From Klebsiella pneumoniae (GTDB lineage: Bacteria; Pseudomonadota; Gammaproteobacteria; Pseudomonadales; Pseudohongiellaceae), in contig CAMBPO010000039.1 in assembly GCA_945869725.1 (NCBI GenBank), positions 1 through 22,976 of the forward strand: a stretch of DNA of 22,976 bases, written 5' to 3'. The notes under the pieces were generated by a model. It ran no database searches. It saw nothing but the letters and a program-made list of their open reading frames with translations, and was not told the origin of the DNA. A program made the position numbers and the translations under genes. Shown here piece by piece: positions 8,890-16,574 of the stretch. How positions within the stretch are numbered: position 1 is the stretch's first letter; every line of letters begins with the position of its first letter.

Positions 8890-8951
8890 GTCGGGTGGCA
8901 GTCTATGAACAATCAGACGCCAACGGCGTCGTTCAGAGACTGCCACCCGAC
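8890..8951 (-). repeat. long hairpin H2 downstream of the lipoprotein gene, sharing its tip with H1
   Basis: This is a 62-base hairpin with 26 base pairs. GTCGGGTGGCAGTCT pairs perfectly with its complement (15 bp); after one mismatch come TGAAC/GTTCA, a 5-nt bulge, then GACGCC-GTT-GGCGTC as read on the minus strand. The bulge is TGATT on the 3' side, as in H1. The 24 bases 8909-8932 are the exact reverse complement of 8664-8687. It lies 37 bp past the stop of the minus-strand lipoprotein gene and has no T tract, so it is not a classical terminator. Confidence 0.9.
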
Positions 8952-8988
8952 GGCGCCCCGCTTACCACAAACGCCAATATCCAAAGCG

Positions 8989-9342
8989 TCAGCCCCGCTC
9001 AACCCAGTGATCTGCAACCACACCGTTACGCACCACAATCACCAGAGTCTCTTCTTCGTCTCGTGATACATCAATGTTAAACAACAAGAACATGCCGATT
9101 TCGGTTTCCTCGGAACGGCTGTTTACATATCGCCAGACTTCCGAGCCATCGTCGCGCGCAGAACTGCGATCAGGCGGTCCAATGGTTTCTCGAACCCAGG
9201 ATGCTGAGGTCTGCCCTGATACCAGTTGAGCGCGCTCCTCATCATGCCACTGCGTCTTGCCGGCACTCTGTTTGGAATCCAACACAAACAAGCATCCCAT
9301 CAGACTGAAACAAATAATTGATACTCCAAACAGTTTCCACAT
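8989..9342 (-). CDS. small outer-membrane-type lipoprotein with a SmpA/BamE-like domain
   Basis: The 117-residue product starts MWKLFGVSIICFSLMGC. This is a lipoprotein signal peptide with lipobox LMGC and lipidated Cys17, so the mature protein is probably anchored in the outer membrane facing the periplasm. The mature part (ASWVRETIGPPDRSSARDDGSEVWRYVNSRSEE) follows the short SmpA/BamE-like fold pattern V-x-x-x-x-G-P-P-D...W-x-Y. It is not BamE itself as far as I can tell. The ATG at 9342 has GGAG at 9351-9348; a GTG two codons upstream is less likely. It is monocistronic, convergent with acnB, and followed by hairpin H2. Confidence 0.8.
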   Translation of the reverse strand: MWKLFGVSIICFSLMGCLFVLDSKQSAGKTQWHDEERAQLVSGQTSASWVRETIGPPDRSSARDDGSEVWRYVNSRSEETEIGMFLLFNIDVSRDEEETLVIVVRNGVVADHWVERG

Positions 9343-9348
9343 AATCAC

Positions 9349-9689
9349 TCCAAGCCAGTATGTTGCTTTGTGTTATAAAAACCTGTGGGTCTTGCTCACT
9401 GCCATTGTCGACATCAGCAGACCACCAACTGGTTCAGCAGAAATCATGCCAATCGCCAAAATATTATATCTAATTGTTTTATTTGAATTATTTCTTTATA
9501 TGTAGCTTTTTTAATCAAAATATCTGTCAAGTAATAGCGTGAATGACCAACAATTGGCAAAAGTGGCAATTCAGGCATGATGACCAGAGTGCACGTCAGT
9601 CCGGGATGACGCTAATTATTAGCACTAATATACTCAGCGCATGATCACGCATGATCGGCAAGCCATTTAACTTAATGCAGGAAGATGTA
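9349..9689. other. 341-bp divergent intergenic region, lipoprotein gene to PQQ dehydrogenase gene
   Basis: No coding sequence is supported here. The section 9455-9530 is AT-rich. An imperfect dyad AATTGGCA-AAAG-TGGCAATT lies at 9552-9571. The promoter proposed for the dehydrogenase is at 9606-9634, with direct repeats beyond it. I could not pick a convincing promoter for the lipoprotein gene. Confidence 0.7.
9606..9656 (+). promoter_or_regulatory. promoter of the PQQ dehydrogenase gene with palindrome and direct repeats
   Basis: -35 ATGACG (9606-9611) and -10 TATACT (9629-9634) are 17 bp apart. A perfect palindrome GCTAAT-T-ATTAGC (9611-9623) fills most of the spacer, where a repressor or MerR-type activator could sit. 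Two copies of CGCATGATC (9638-9646 and 9648-9656) follow, exactly 10 bp apart, which is one helical turn, at or just past the expected transcription start. The regulator is not identifiable from the window. Confidence 0.55.
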
Positions 9690-10928
9690 ATGAACACTAC
9701 TCAGAAACTCAAGAGACTGACAGCAGGCCTGCTTATCAGCCTTGCAACCCTTTCGTACGCCGGCTGGTTGTCAGCGCAGACTGAAATTATTCGTGGCGCC
9801 ATTCCTCCCATGCCAGAGATTACCTATCACCCATCACCCGCCGGATATCAGGTCGAGGAGTTTGCAAGTGATCTGCAAGTGGTCTGGACGATTCGATTTT
9901 TACCGGATGGCCGCCTGATGGTGACTGAACGCCCGGGCCGTGTCCGCATAATTGCCACAGACGGTACTCTGGATTCACAACCATGGCTGAGTATCGAAGA
10001 CCGGGTATTTTTTCAGGGAGAAAGTGGTTTAACAGGGCTGGCGCTGCATCCGCGCTATCCGGAAGTACCGTGGGTGTATGTGATGTACACCTATCTTGCC
10101 GACGGTGTTGCCTTCAACCGCATCAGTCGTTTTACCGAAACCAATGGTCGTGCCGGAGAAGAAACGATTCTGCTGGATGGCCTAGCAGCGCAGACGCGCG
10201 GTGGCAGTCACAGCGGTGGTACCTTGCAGTTTGGCCCTGATGGCATGTTGTATGTGGCTACCGGGGATGCGTTTGAACGACAGCGTTCCAATGATCTGAA
10301 TGACCTAGCGGGTGCCGTGCTGCGCGTAGACGAAAACGGCGAGGTGCCGGCAGACAATCCATGGACAGGGAATCCGATCTGGGCTCATGGACTGAGGAAC
10401 CCGCACGGTCTGAGCTGGCAACCGTCCACTGGCAGGATTTTTACTGGCGATCATGGACCTACGGGTGAAGATCAGTTGATGGCACACGACAGAATCGTGA
10501 TCCTGGAAGGTGGGCGCCATCACGGCTGGCCGATGATGGTAGGAGCCGCGGGTTTGACGGACTTTGTTGATCCCATCCTTACCTTTGTGCCGTCCTCACC
10601 ACCGGGGGATACCTTGTTTTATACAGGAGATCTGATGCCTGAGTTAAAAAACGATCTGTTTGTATCAATACTCGGATTCCAGCCGCTGGAACGTCAGAAT
10701 CTGATGCGTGTGCGTTTTGAAGATATAGCCAACCCGGATCGGCCAACGTCCATTGAGCGCTGGTTTAACGACGCCCAAGGCAACAGTGTCTATGGACGGC
10801 TGCGTGCTCTGGCTATTGGCCCCGATGGGGCGATTTATGTTGGAACCAGCAATCACGATGGCCGACAGATGACAGCCAGCCATCGCGAAATCCCGGACAG
10901 AATTCTGAGAATCAGCCCAGCTCAATAG
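9690..10928 (+). CDS. exported PQQ-dependent sugar dehydrogenase (GSDH family)
   Basis: The 412-residue product is a six-bladed beta-propeller quinoprotein of the glucose/sorbosone dehydrogenase family, which oxidises aldose sugars with PQQ. Residues 1-30 are a signal peptide (KLKR, hydrophobic stretch, cleavage near LSAQ-TE), so it acts in the periplasm. Family motifs: ESGLTGLALHP (111-121), GGSHSGGTLQFGPDGMLYV with the likely catalytic base H174, HGLRNPHGLSW with R236 as the expected PQQ-contact arginine, and GDHGPTGEDQ (253-262). The ATG at 9690 has AGGAAG five bases upstream; an in-frame start 13 codons earlier would put extra residues before the signal peptide. No PQQ synthesis genes lie in this window. 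The natural substrate cannot be told. Confidence 0.9.
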   Translation: MNTTQKLKRLTAGLLISLATLSYAGWLSAQTEIIRGAIPPMPEITYHPSPAGYQVEEFASDLQVVWTIRFLPDGRLMVTERPGRVRIIATDGTLDSQPWLSIEDRVFFQGESGLTGLALHPRYPEVPWVYVMYTYLADGVAFNRISRFTETNGRAGEETILLDGLAAQTRGGSHSGGTLQFGPDGMLYVATGDAFERQRSNDLNDLAGAVLRVDENGEVPADNPWTGNPIWAHGLRNPHGLSWQPSTGRIFTGDHGPTGEDQLMAHDRIVILEGGRHHGWPMMVGAAGLTDFVDPILTFVPSSPPGDTLFYTGDLMPELKNDLFVSILGFQPLERQNLMRVRFEDIANPDRPTSIERWFNDAQGNSVYGRLRALAIGPDGAIYVGTSNHDGRQMTASHREIPDRILRISPAQ

Positions 10929-10981
10929 AACGATCTCCAACGGCGCAGAGTTCTTCAAGTGGCATTTAAAGCCTCACAAAA

Positions 10982-11015
10982 ACTGTCCTGTGTTGTTAAT
11001 GTCACACAGGACAGT
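10982..11015. repeat. perfect 12-bp inverted repeat downstream of the dehydrogenase gene
   Basis: ACTGTCCTGTGT (10982-10993) and its exact complement (11004-11015) flank a 10-nt spacer. On the plus strand the stem is followed by AAATG, not a T tract, so it is a weak terminator for the dehydrogenase. On the minus strand it is followed by T5, but no minus-strand gene is seen upstream. It may be an mRNA-end stabilising hairpin or an operator for the next gene. Confidence 0.6.
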
Positions 11016-11136
11016 AAATGCTGCGCTTATCGTTTGACACCCCACTCAGCCGCTGGTAAAAATTCCCACGGAAGCGGGCATTCAGCAGGCCGGCCAAGGA
11101 GACATCAGGTTGTATCTATCCAAAGGGGCGGTGATT

Positions 11137-11688
11137 ATGAAGTATCTCTATGAATCTCTCGGTTTTGTTGTATTGCTGATGTTCACTGGTAGCGCGTTTG
11201 CCAGCGAAAATCCCCTCTATTCAGCCAGTACCTCACGCTTGACGATCAACGCCGTTGACACGGATAACCAGCCAGGTATTTTCCAGGATGTGGTGATTGA
11301 GTTTGCACGGGATGATTTGTGGCGCTTGGTCAATATGCGTGAGGGCGTATTGCTGCCTCACATCGAACAGGTAGAACTTGTTCAAACCAGCAGCCACCCG
11401 GTTCAGGTTTTTCTGAGAATCAAGGGTGCGTTTCCCAGCGGTTGCGGAGCTATTGGCGAAATCAGCCAACGACAGGTAGGCAACAAATTTAATGTGTCGG
11501 TGTTTTACAAAAATGACGCCTGGTTAACAAGCCCGGGACAGGTAGCTTGCACACTAGCTGTTGTTAACTTCAGTCGCGTGATTCCGCTACAAACCTATGG
11601 ACTGGCAGCCGGCACATACCAGTATGTGCTGAACAACAAGTTCAGCGGCATGTTCTCACTTCAGGCAGATAACCAGTTAGCCAACTGA
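11137..11688 (+). CDS. small exported protein of unknown function
   Basis: The 183-residue product begins with a clear signal peptide (MKYLYESLGFVVLLMFTGSAFA, cleavage after A22). The rest is predicted beta-rich. The C-terminal half (FPSGCGAIGEISQRQVGN...VACTLAVVNFSRVIPLQTYGLAAGTYQYVLN...FSGMFSL) resembles a recurrent beta-sandwich pattern of exported bacterial proteins: G-C near the start of one strand, C-T in the next, and a G-L-x-A-G-x-Y turn. C103 and C138 are the only cysteines of the mature protein and probably form a disulfide. The ATG at 11137 has AGGGG at 11124-11128; an upstream in-frame start would precede the signal peptide. No function is assigned. It is convergent with pepN. Confidence 0.75.
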   Translation: MKYLYESLGFVVLLMFTGSAFASENPLYSASTSRLTINAVDTDNQPGIFQDVVIEFARDDLWRLVNMREGVLLPHIEQVELVQTSSHPVQVFLRIKGAFPSGCGAIGEISQRQVGNKFNVSVFYKNDAWLTSPGQVACTLAVVNFSRVIPLQTYGLAAGTYQYVLNNKFSGMFSLQADNQLAN

Positions 11689-11705
11689 TAGCGCCGTCCG
11701 TTACC

Positions 11706-11735
11706 AAGAGTCTCAGGCAGTTATCTGAGACTCTT
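11706..11735. terminator. bidirectional hairpin between the exported-protein gene and pepN
   Basis: AAGAGTCTCAG (11706-11716) and CTGAGACTCTT (11725-11735) form a perfect 11-bp stem with an 8-nt loop. It spans the pepN stop codon (11721-11723) and lies 17 bp past the stop of the plus-strand gene. Neither strand has a real T tract, so termination would be inefficient or factor-assisted. Confidence 0.6.
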
Positions 11736-14435
11736 GCTGACCACCTCAAACACATCCTTTGAAAGATCTGGCTGCGCGGCGATACGTTCCAGTTGTGCCT
11801 TCATCAGCACTTGCCTTGCTGGTCCAAATTTTTTCCACCGTGTTAACGGCGTCAGCAATCGTGATGCTATCTGCGGATTTGTCAGATTCAGTGCAATGAC
11901 CTGATCGGCCAGAAATTCATATGCATCACCGCTGACATGGTGGAAGTTGATCGCATTGGCATTACAGAATGCGCTGATCAACGACCGCACTTTATTCGGG
12001 TTACGCATATCAAATGCTTCATGATGCATCAGCGTTTTTACGTGCTGCAGCGTGCCCGGGCGGCTGGCAATAGCCTGTACTGTGAACCACTGATTAACAA
12101 CCAGTGATTCATGTTTCCAGCGCGAGTAGAAATCTGCCAGCGCCTGACTGCGCAGACTTTCTGCTTTGGTGTAGCGGCTGTTAACAAGAAAACGTAACGC
12201 CGCATCAACGTCGGTCATGTTTTCTGCAGCCAGATATTGCTGATAACAAGTCTCCAGCCAATCGGCCTCAGGCTGACGCATCAAGTAAGACAAACAGACA
12301 TTTTTTAACGCACGTTTAGCGATGCCAGCTGCATCTGCTTTGTAAAAATTGCTGCTTTGACAGAGTGTATACAACTGCGCAAAGGCGTTGACATGTGACA
12401 GTGCCAGTTGATTGGCAATAAATTCCCGCACATGATGTATGCCATCAACATCGATCTGCGCAGCAAGTTCGCTGAGGTAGGCTTCAGATGGCAACACCAG
12501 TAACTGCGCCAGCATTGCCTGATCAAGCATCTGTGCACCACGGGCATCATCAATCGCGCTTTGTAAAACGTCGGCGAAAGCACGCACCAAACCCTGATCA
12601 ACCATCAATGGCAAACCCTGCTGATGTTTTGCCAACAGCTCGTGGATAATATTGACGGCCATTTCCTGCGAAGCATTCCAGCGATTAAAGCCGTCACTGT
12701 CGCGTGTCATGACAAAGAGCAACTCATCCCGAGTGTAGTCAAAATGCAACTTTACCGGCGCTGAGAAGCCCCGCAGCAACGAGGGAACAGGCTTGCTGGT
12801 GACGCCGATAAACACAAAACTTTGAATGGGTTTGGTCACATCCAGCACGCGTTCGCCGGGCGTAGGTGACCCGCGTTTTTCACCTTCCAGCCCCAAAGGC
12901 ATGTCGTGACCATCTCCATCCAGTAAGCCCATTCTGAGCGGAATGTGGAAAGGCTCTTTAAAGGATTGCTCCGGCGTGGGTGGACAACTCTGCCTGACAA
13001 GCAGTTCATAGGTCTGCGCAACGGCGTCATAGTGACCAGTGATATGCAACTGCGGTGTGCCGGCCTGCGTATACCAGCGTCGGAACTGAGTCAGGTCTGT
13101 ACCACTGGCCTCTTCCATCGCGAGCATAAAATCTTCGGTAGTTACCGCCTGACCATCGTGACGTTCAAAATACAGATCTGAGCCTTTGCGGAAATTATCC
13201 GGACCAATCAACTCGCGAATCATGCGTACCACTTCTGCGCCTTTTTCATAAATGGTCAGCGTGTAGAAATTGGAGATCTCCATGAAGGAGTCTGGTCGCA
13301 CAGGATGCGCCATCGGGCCAGCATCCTCGGCAAACTGCTGGGTTCGAAGGAAACTGACATCCTCAACGCGCTTGACTGTTCGTGAACCCATATCCGCTGA
13401 AAACTCGGCATCCCGATACACTGTAAAACCTTCTTTAAGGCTGAGCTGAAACCAATCACGGCAGGTGACACGATTTCCAGACCAGTTGTGGAAATACTCG
13501 TGTGCAACTACCGCTTCGACGCGCTGAAATGCCATATCTGTTGTTGTTGACGGATTAGCCAGAACACAAGAGGTGTTAAAAATATTCAGCCCCTTGTTTT
13601 CCATCGCGCCCATGTTGAAATCATCAACAGCCACAATCATAAATATATCCAGATCGTACTCGCGGCCATAAACCTCTTCATCCCAACGCATAGCATTTTT
13701 TAACGACAACATGGCATGGTCGCATTTATCAAGATCTTTATCTTCTACAAAAATGCGTAAGGTAATGTCACGACCGGAACAGGTCACAAAGTGATCTTCG
13801 ATAAATTTAAGTTCACCCGCGACCAACGCAAACAGGTAACAGGGTTTACGAAAGGGGTCTTCCCATGTCGCCCAGTGACGACCATCGCTCAGATCACCAC
13901 TGGCAATATTGTTGCCGTTAGACAACAGTACCGGGTAGCGCTCTTTGTCAGCCACAATGGTGGTGACAAATTTAGCCATCACATCGGGACGATCAATGTA
14001 ATAGGTAATTTTTCGGAAGCCTTCAGCCTCACATTGCGTACAAAACATTTTCTGCGATTTGTACAATCCTTCCAGACTGGTATTTTCCTGGGGTTTGATC
14101 AGTGTTTCACACTCCAGCACAAAACCCGTGTCTATCGCCTCTCCCAGCAACGCACCCAAGCCAAAAACAGTCAGTGACTCTTCGTCTGTTGAATAATTCT
14201 GCTCAGTCAAGGTTTGGTCATTCAGCTTCAGCCAAACCAACTGCATGTCCTGTCCATCCAGTCTAAGGGCATCTAGTTGATTACCCAGCAACTCGGGATT
14301 GCGACGCAGATGCAATCTGGAGCGCACATGCGTAGCCGTTTCACCCAATTCAAAATGCAACTCAGTCAGCTCAATCACAAATGCCGGCAACTGATAATCT
14401 TTCAGGTAAATGGTTTTTGCTTGTGCGTCGCGCAT
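11721..14435 (-). CDS. pepN: aminopeptidase N (alanyl aminopeptidase, family M1)
   Basis: PepN removes N-terminal residues from peptides in the last stage of cytosolic protein breakdown. The 904-residue length is close to E. coli PepN (870). Motifs: CTQCEAEGFRKITYYIDRPDV, the exopeptidase motif GAMEN (276-280), and the zinc site HEYFH (312-316) with E335 in LSLKEG. The N-terminal beta-barrel, thermolysin-like and C-terminal helical-superhelix domains all appear intact through to RSLISAFC and ASRLLTPLTRWKK. The ATG at 14435 gives MRDAQAKTIYLKDYQLPAF, matching the family; the frame stays open 11 codons further up but without conserved sequence. It is last in the nadK cluster, 50 bp after DUF2797. 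Confidence 0.96.
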   Translation of the reverse strand: MRDAQAKTIYLKDYQLPAFVIELTELHFELGETATHVRSRLHLRRNPELLGNQLDALRLDGQDMQLVWLKLNDQTLTEQNYSTDEESLTVFGLGALLGEAIDTGFVLECETLIKPQENTSLEGLYKSQKMFCTQCEAEGFRKITYYIDRPDVMAKFVTTIVADKERYPVLLSNGNNIASGDLSDGRHWATWEDPFRKPCYLFALVAGELKFIEDHFVTCSGRDITLRIFVEDKDLDKCDHAMLSLKNAMRWDEEVYGREYDLDIFMIVAVDDFNMGAMENKGLNIFNTSCVLANPSTTTDMAFQRVEAVVAHEYFHNWSGNRVTCRDWFQLSLKEGFTVYRDAEFSADMGSRTVKRVEDVSFLRTQQFAEDAGPMAHPVRPDSFMEISNFYTLTIYEKGAEVVRMIRELIGPDNFRKGSDLYFERHDGQAVTTEDFMLAMEEASGTDLTQFRRWYTQAGTPQLHITGHYDAVAQTYELLVRQSCPPTPEQSFKEPFHIPLRMGLLDGDGHDMPLGLEGEKRGSPTPGERVLDVTKPIQSFVFIGVTSKPVPSLLRGFSAPVKLHFDYTRDELLFVMTRDSDGFNRWNASQEMAVNIIHELLAKHQQGLPLMVDQGLVRAFADVLQSAIDDARGAQMLDQAMLAQLLVLPSEAYLSELAAQIDVDGIHHVREFIANQLALSHVNAFAQLYTLCQSSNFYKADAAGIAKRALKNVCLSYLMRQPEADWLETCYQQYLAAENMTDVDAALRFLVNSRYTKAESLRSQALADFYSRWKHESLVVNQWFTVQAIASRPGTLQHVKTLMHHEAFDMRNPNKVRSLISAFCNANAINFHHVSGDAYEFLADQVIALNLTNPQIASRLLTPLTRWKKFGPARQVLMKAQLERIAAQPDLSKDVFEVVSKSLR

Positions 14436-14485
14436 AGTGGCTCTCGTAATGACATTAAAATTAAACACATAGAACAGAACAGCAT

Positions 14486-15316
14486 CTAGAACTGACTGAT
14501 CTCAACATCATATCCGCTGAAACGACGCATGTTGATTACCCCGGTATCAAACATCAGATACTGACCCTTGATACCCAACAAGGTCCCTTCAACTAACGGA
14601 TTGTTGTCGAAGTTAAATGACTCGATACGGGCGGGGTAACCCTGCACAGGGTACACAATGTTGACCGGTTCTATACCTGTCAACACGCTGATGGCATGAA
14701 AACCGAAGCGTTGCGTCATATCCTTGATGTCGTGATCACAAATAGACAGCAGGTGATCGCGCTCCGCCTGCAGATCCACGACCTGATCGCCTTCTCTCAG
14801 CATGTCCCGCCAGTTGGTTTTGTCTGCCACGTGCTGGCGGAACATAACTTCCAGCGATCCGCTTTGTAATCGACTGCGCACCCGCACAATAGGTAGTGCC
14901 TGAACTGCGCCCTGGTCTATCCAGCGCGTAGGTATCTGAGTCGCACGGGTGATGCCGACCTTGATACCGGAAGAATTAGCCAGATACACAATATGATCCT
15001 GCATACAGAACTCTTCACCCCACGCAGGTTCGCGGCAGGTACCCAGCTCAAAATGACACTTTTCAGGATGAATAATACAGCTGTCACATTGAGCAAGAGA
15101 CTGGAAACAGGGATAACAGTACCCTTGATTAAAACTCTTGCTGCTGACTCTGCCACAGTGCACACAGTTGATTTTGCCGGTATACCTTAGCCGTATTCCT
15201 TGCCCCAACAGATCATTCAACGACGTCAGAGAATCGCCCAGGGGCAACTGATAACGCACCGGGGATTCCAGTCGCGAGTGAAGTTTGCGTACAGTGCCCT
15301 GCGCCAATATCTGCAT
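14486..15316 (-). CDS. DUF2797 zinc-ribbon protein with a GIY-YIG-like segment
   Basis: The 276-residue product has a cysteine-rich first half: C51/C54 (CVHC) with C67/C70 (CYPC) form a zinc ribbon, and C77, C80, C87 and C94 a possible second metal site. Next comes HIVYLANSSGIKVGITR (108-124), which resembles the opening of a GIY-YIG nuclease domain. This matches the DUF2797 family, found between nadK and pepN in Pseudomonas-type genomes. No activity is known to me; a nucleic-acid role is only an inference from the zinc ribbon and GIY-YIG-like strand. The start at 15316 has AAGAGA upstream. It lies 84 bp after the DUF1315 gene and 50 bp before pepN. Confidence 0.85.
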   Translation of the reverse strand: MQILAQGTVRKLHSRLESPVRYQLPLGDSLTSLNDLLGQGIRLRYTGKINCVHCGRVSSKSFNQGYCYPCFQSLAQCDSCIIHPEKCHFELGTCREPAWGEEFCMQDHIVYLANSSGIKVGITRATQIPTRWIDQGAVQALPIVRVRSRLQSGSLEVMFRQHVADKTNWRDMLREGDQVVDLQAERDHLLSICDHDIKDMTQRFGFHAISVLTGIEPVNIVYPVQGYPARIESFNFDNNPLVEGTLLGIKGQYLMFDTGVINMRRFSGYDVEISQF

Positions 15317-15400
15317 TTCAAAAGTCTCTTGTTATGCTGCCATGCCCGTATCAGCGTTAGCTCTTATGCCAGGGCGTTGCAAGACCGCTAGCCTGTTTTG

Positions 15401-15697
15401 CTAATGAGTCACAATAGTAATGGTGTCTACCCGTTCAGGATCATGGCTGTGATCATCGTCGTCACATTGAGTCTTTTTCAAACCACTGCGATCGATGTAA
15501 CCAACTCTCATTGATTCAGGCAGATGCTGCTGCTCATAGGCAATAATTGCCTGCAGGCAATATTCCAACTGCTCGGCACTGAGTTTGCCGCCATCATGCC
15601 AACGACCCAGTTCAACAGCCGTTTTCAGATTCATGTGTACTTCCGGATTCATCAACGCGAGGATATCCTCCAATGAATCTATCTGCTTATCTGCCAT
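15401..15697 (-). CDS. DUF1315 (YeaC-like) small protein
   Basis: The 98-residue product begins MADKQIDSLEDILALMNPEVHMNLKTAVELGRWHDG and continues KLSAEQLEYCLQAIIAYEQQHLPE. This is the DUF1315/YeaC pattern: a short helical protein of unknown function. The C-terminus is acidic and His-containing (CDDDDHSHDPE). The ATG at 15697 has AGAGGCA upstream and overlaps the end of the rhomboid gene by 11 bp, which implies translational coupling. Confidence 0.88.
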   Translation of the reverse strand: MADKQIDSLEDILALMNPEVHMNLKTAVELGRWHDGGKLSAEQLEYCLQAIIAYEQQHLPESMRVGYIDRSGLKKTQCDDDDHSHDPERVDTITIVTH

Positions 15698-16574
15698 TGT
15701 TGCCTCTGTTCTTCCCAAGCCACGTAAACATCATCGCCATCGTTAATCCCAACAGCATACCGGACAACAAACCGCCCAGATGCGCTGCTGAGGCAATCAT
15801 TGAAGACGCAAATACTTCCATGAGCACTAGCCCCACCAGAAATACCATGATCATCGGCAGTGGCAGGCGCAGCGATGTATGTGGCCACACGCTTTGCCAC
15901 ATCCACACAAAACCGACCTGTCCATAAACAACACCGGACATTCCTCCGAAGTTTGACGTGCCTGACCAAAGATACTGCGCAACATTGGCAAAAAAAGCGG
16001 TCAGAATCATGACTGCCATGTAGGCCTTTACGCCAAGCACCGGCTCCATCATGCGCCCAAAAAACCATAACCAAAGCGTGTTAAAGACAAGGTGCACAGG
16101 CCCAAAGTGCAGTAATGCCGGCGTCAGTGTGCGCAGCCAGTCACCGGCTGAATTCAGTCCGTTGAACAGGGCGGCTACCGGAGAGCCTGCGCCCTGATCC
16201 AGTTCTGGAAAAAACAACAACCTCACTGCCATCGCATCGGCGCCCATATTGCTGAGCACCGCAACAAGCAGACACGCGATAATCAGTAACACTGTGACGG
16301 GAGCAAGCCAAAGCGCGCCAAGAAATCCATGCAACAAAGACTTCACCGGCAGTAACTTTGTATCAGGCGCGGACGGAAGCACGGGTAATTCCAGCGCCCC
16401 CTGCTGCCATTGTTCGTAAGCAGACACGATCAACTTGGCGTGAGCATCGTCAGGCGCCCATATCACTAGAGAACCACTCTCCTCTGTGACGTGGTGCGAC
16501 AGCCGGCAAGCACGAAGCACCGCCATAAACGGTCTCAGATCCTGCTGCTCCGACACAGTCAGGGCTCTAACCAT
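15687..16574 (-). CDS. glpG: rhomboid intramembrane serine protease, GlpG type
   Basis: Rhomboids cut transmembrane substrates within the inner membrane. The 295-residue product has an N-terminal soluble domain (about 1-75, as in GlpG) and six hydrophobic segments from about residue 88 on. Catalytic S213 sits in GGMSGVVYG and H265 in SAAHLGG; the L1/TM2 motif HFGPVHLVFNTLWLWFFG carries H156, H161 and N165. All match E. coli GlpG, so the protease should be active. The ATG at 16574 overlaps the nadK stop by 8 bp (ATGGTTAG); the frame stays open upstream only because it runs antisense-free through nadK. It probably belongs to the nadK-pepN operon. Substrates are unknown. Confidence 0.92.
   Translation of the reverse strand: MVRALTVSEQQDLRPFMAVLRACRLSHHVTEESGSLVIWAPDDAHAKLIVSAYEQWQQGALELPVLPSAPDTKLLPVKSLLHGFLGALWLAPVTVLLIIACLLVAVLSNMGADAMAVRLLFFPELDQGAGSPVAALFNGLNSAGDWLRTLTPALLHFGPVHLVFNTLWLWFFGRMMEPVLGVKAYMAVMILTAFFANVAQYLWSGTSNFGGMSGVVYGQVGFVWMWQSVWPHTSLRLPLPMIMVFLVGLVLMEVFASSMIASAAHLGGLLSGMLLGLTMAMMFTWLGKNRGNNGR

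Larger units (their letters stand above)
8501..8988. other. repeat- and hairpin-rich intergenic region between acnB and a convergent lipoprotein gene
   Basis: These 488 bases lie between two convergent genes and hold no credible coding sequence. In order they contain 25-bp tandem repeats, hairpin H1 with T6, 14-bp tandem repeats, about 95 bases with only a small CCGCA/TGCGG hairpin (8815-8830), and hairpin H2. Frames that stay open through the 14-bp repeats simply translate the repeats (PRSTSSGLQ-like peptides), so I do not call them genes. Confidence 0.85.

Noticed and set aside
8631..8912. Minus-strand coding frame of about 93 codons through the repeats and hairpin H1
   Set aside because: The peptide only translates the 14-bp repeats and the hairpin arms, is very Arg/Ser-rich, and has no supporting ribosome binding site or family.
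8636..8951. Retron non-coding RNA
   Set aside because: Long hairpins invited the idea, but there is no reverse transcriptase gene and no msr/msd arrangement nearby.
8821..9066. Plus-strand frame across hairpin H2
   Set aside because: It runs over a perfect hairpin and into the antisense of the lipoprotein gene; no family likeness.
8989..9342. BamE itself
   Set aside because: The SmpA/BamE-like pattern is present, but the gene context and sequence do not match BamE closely enough for that name.
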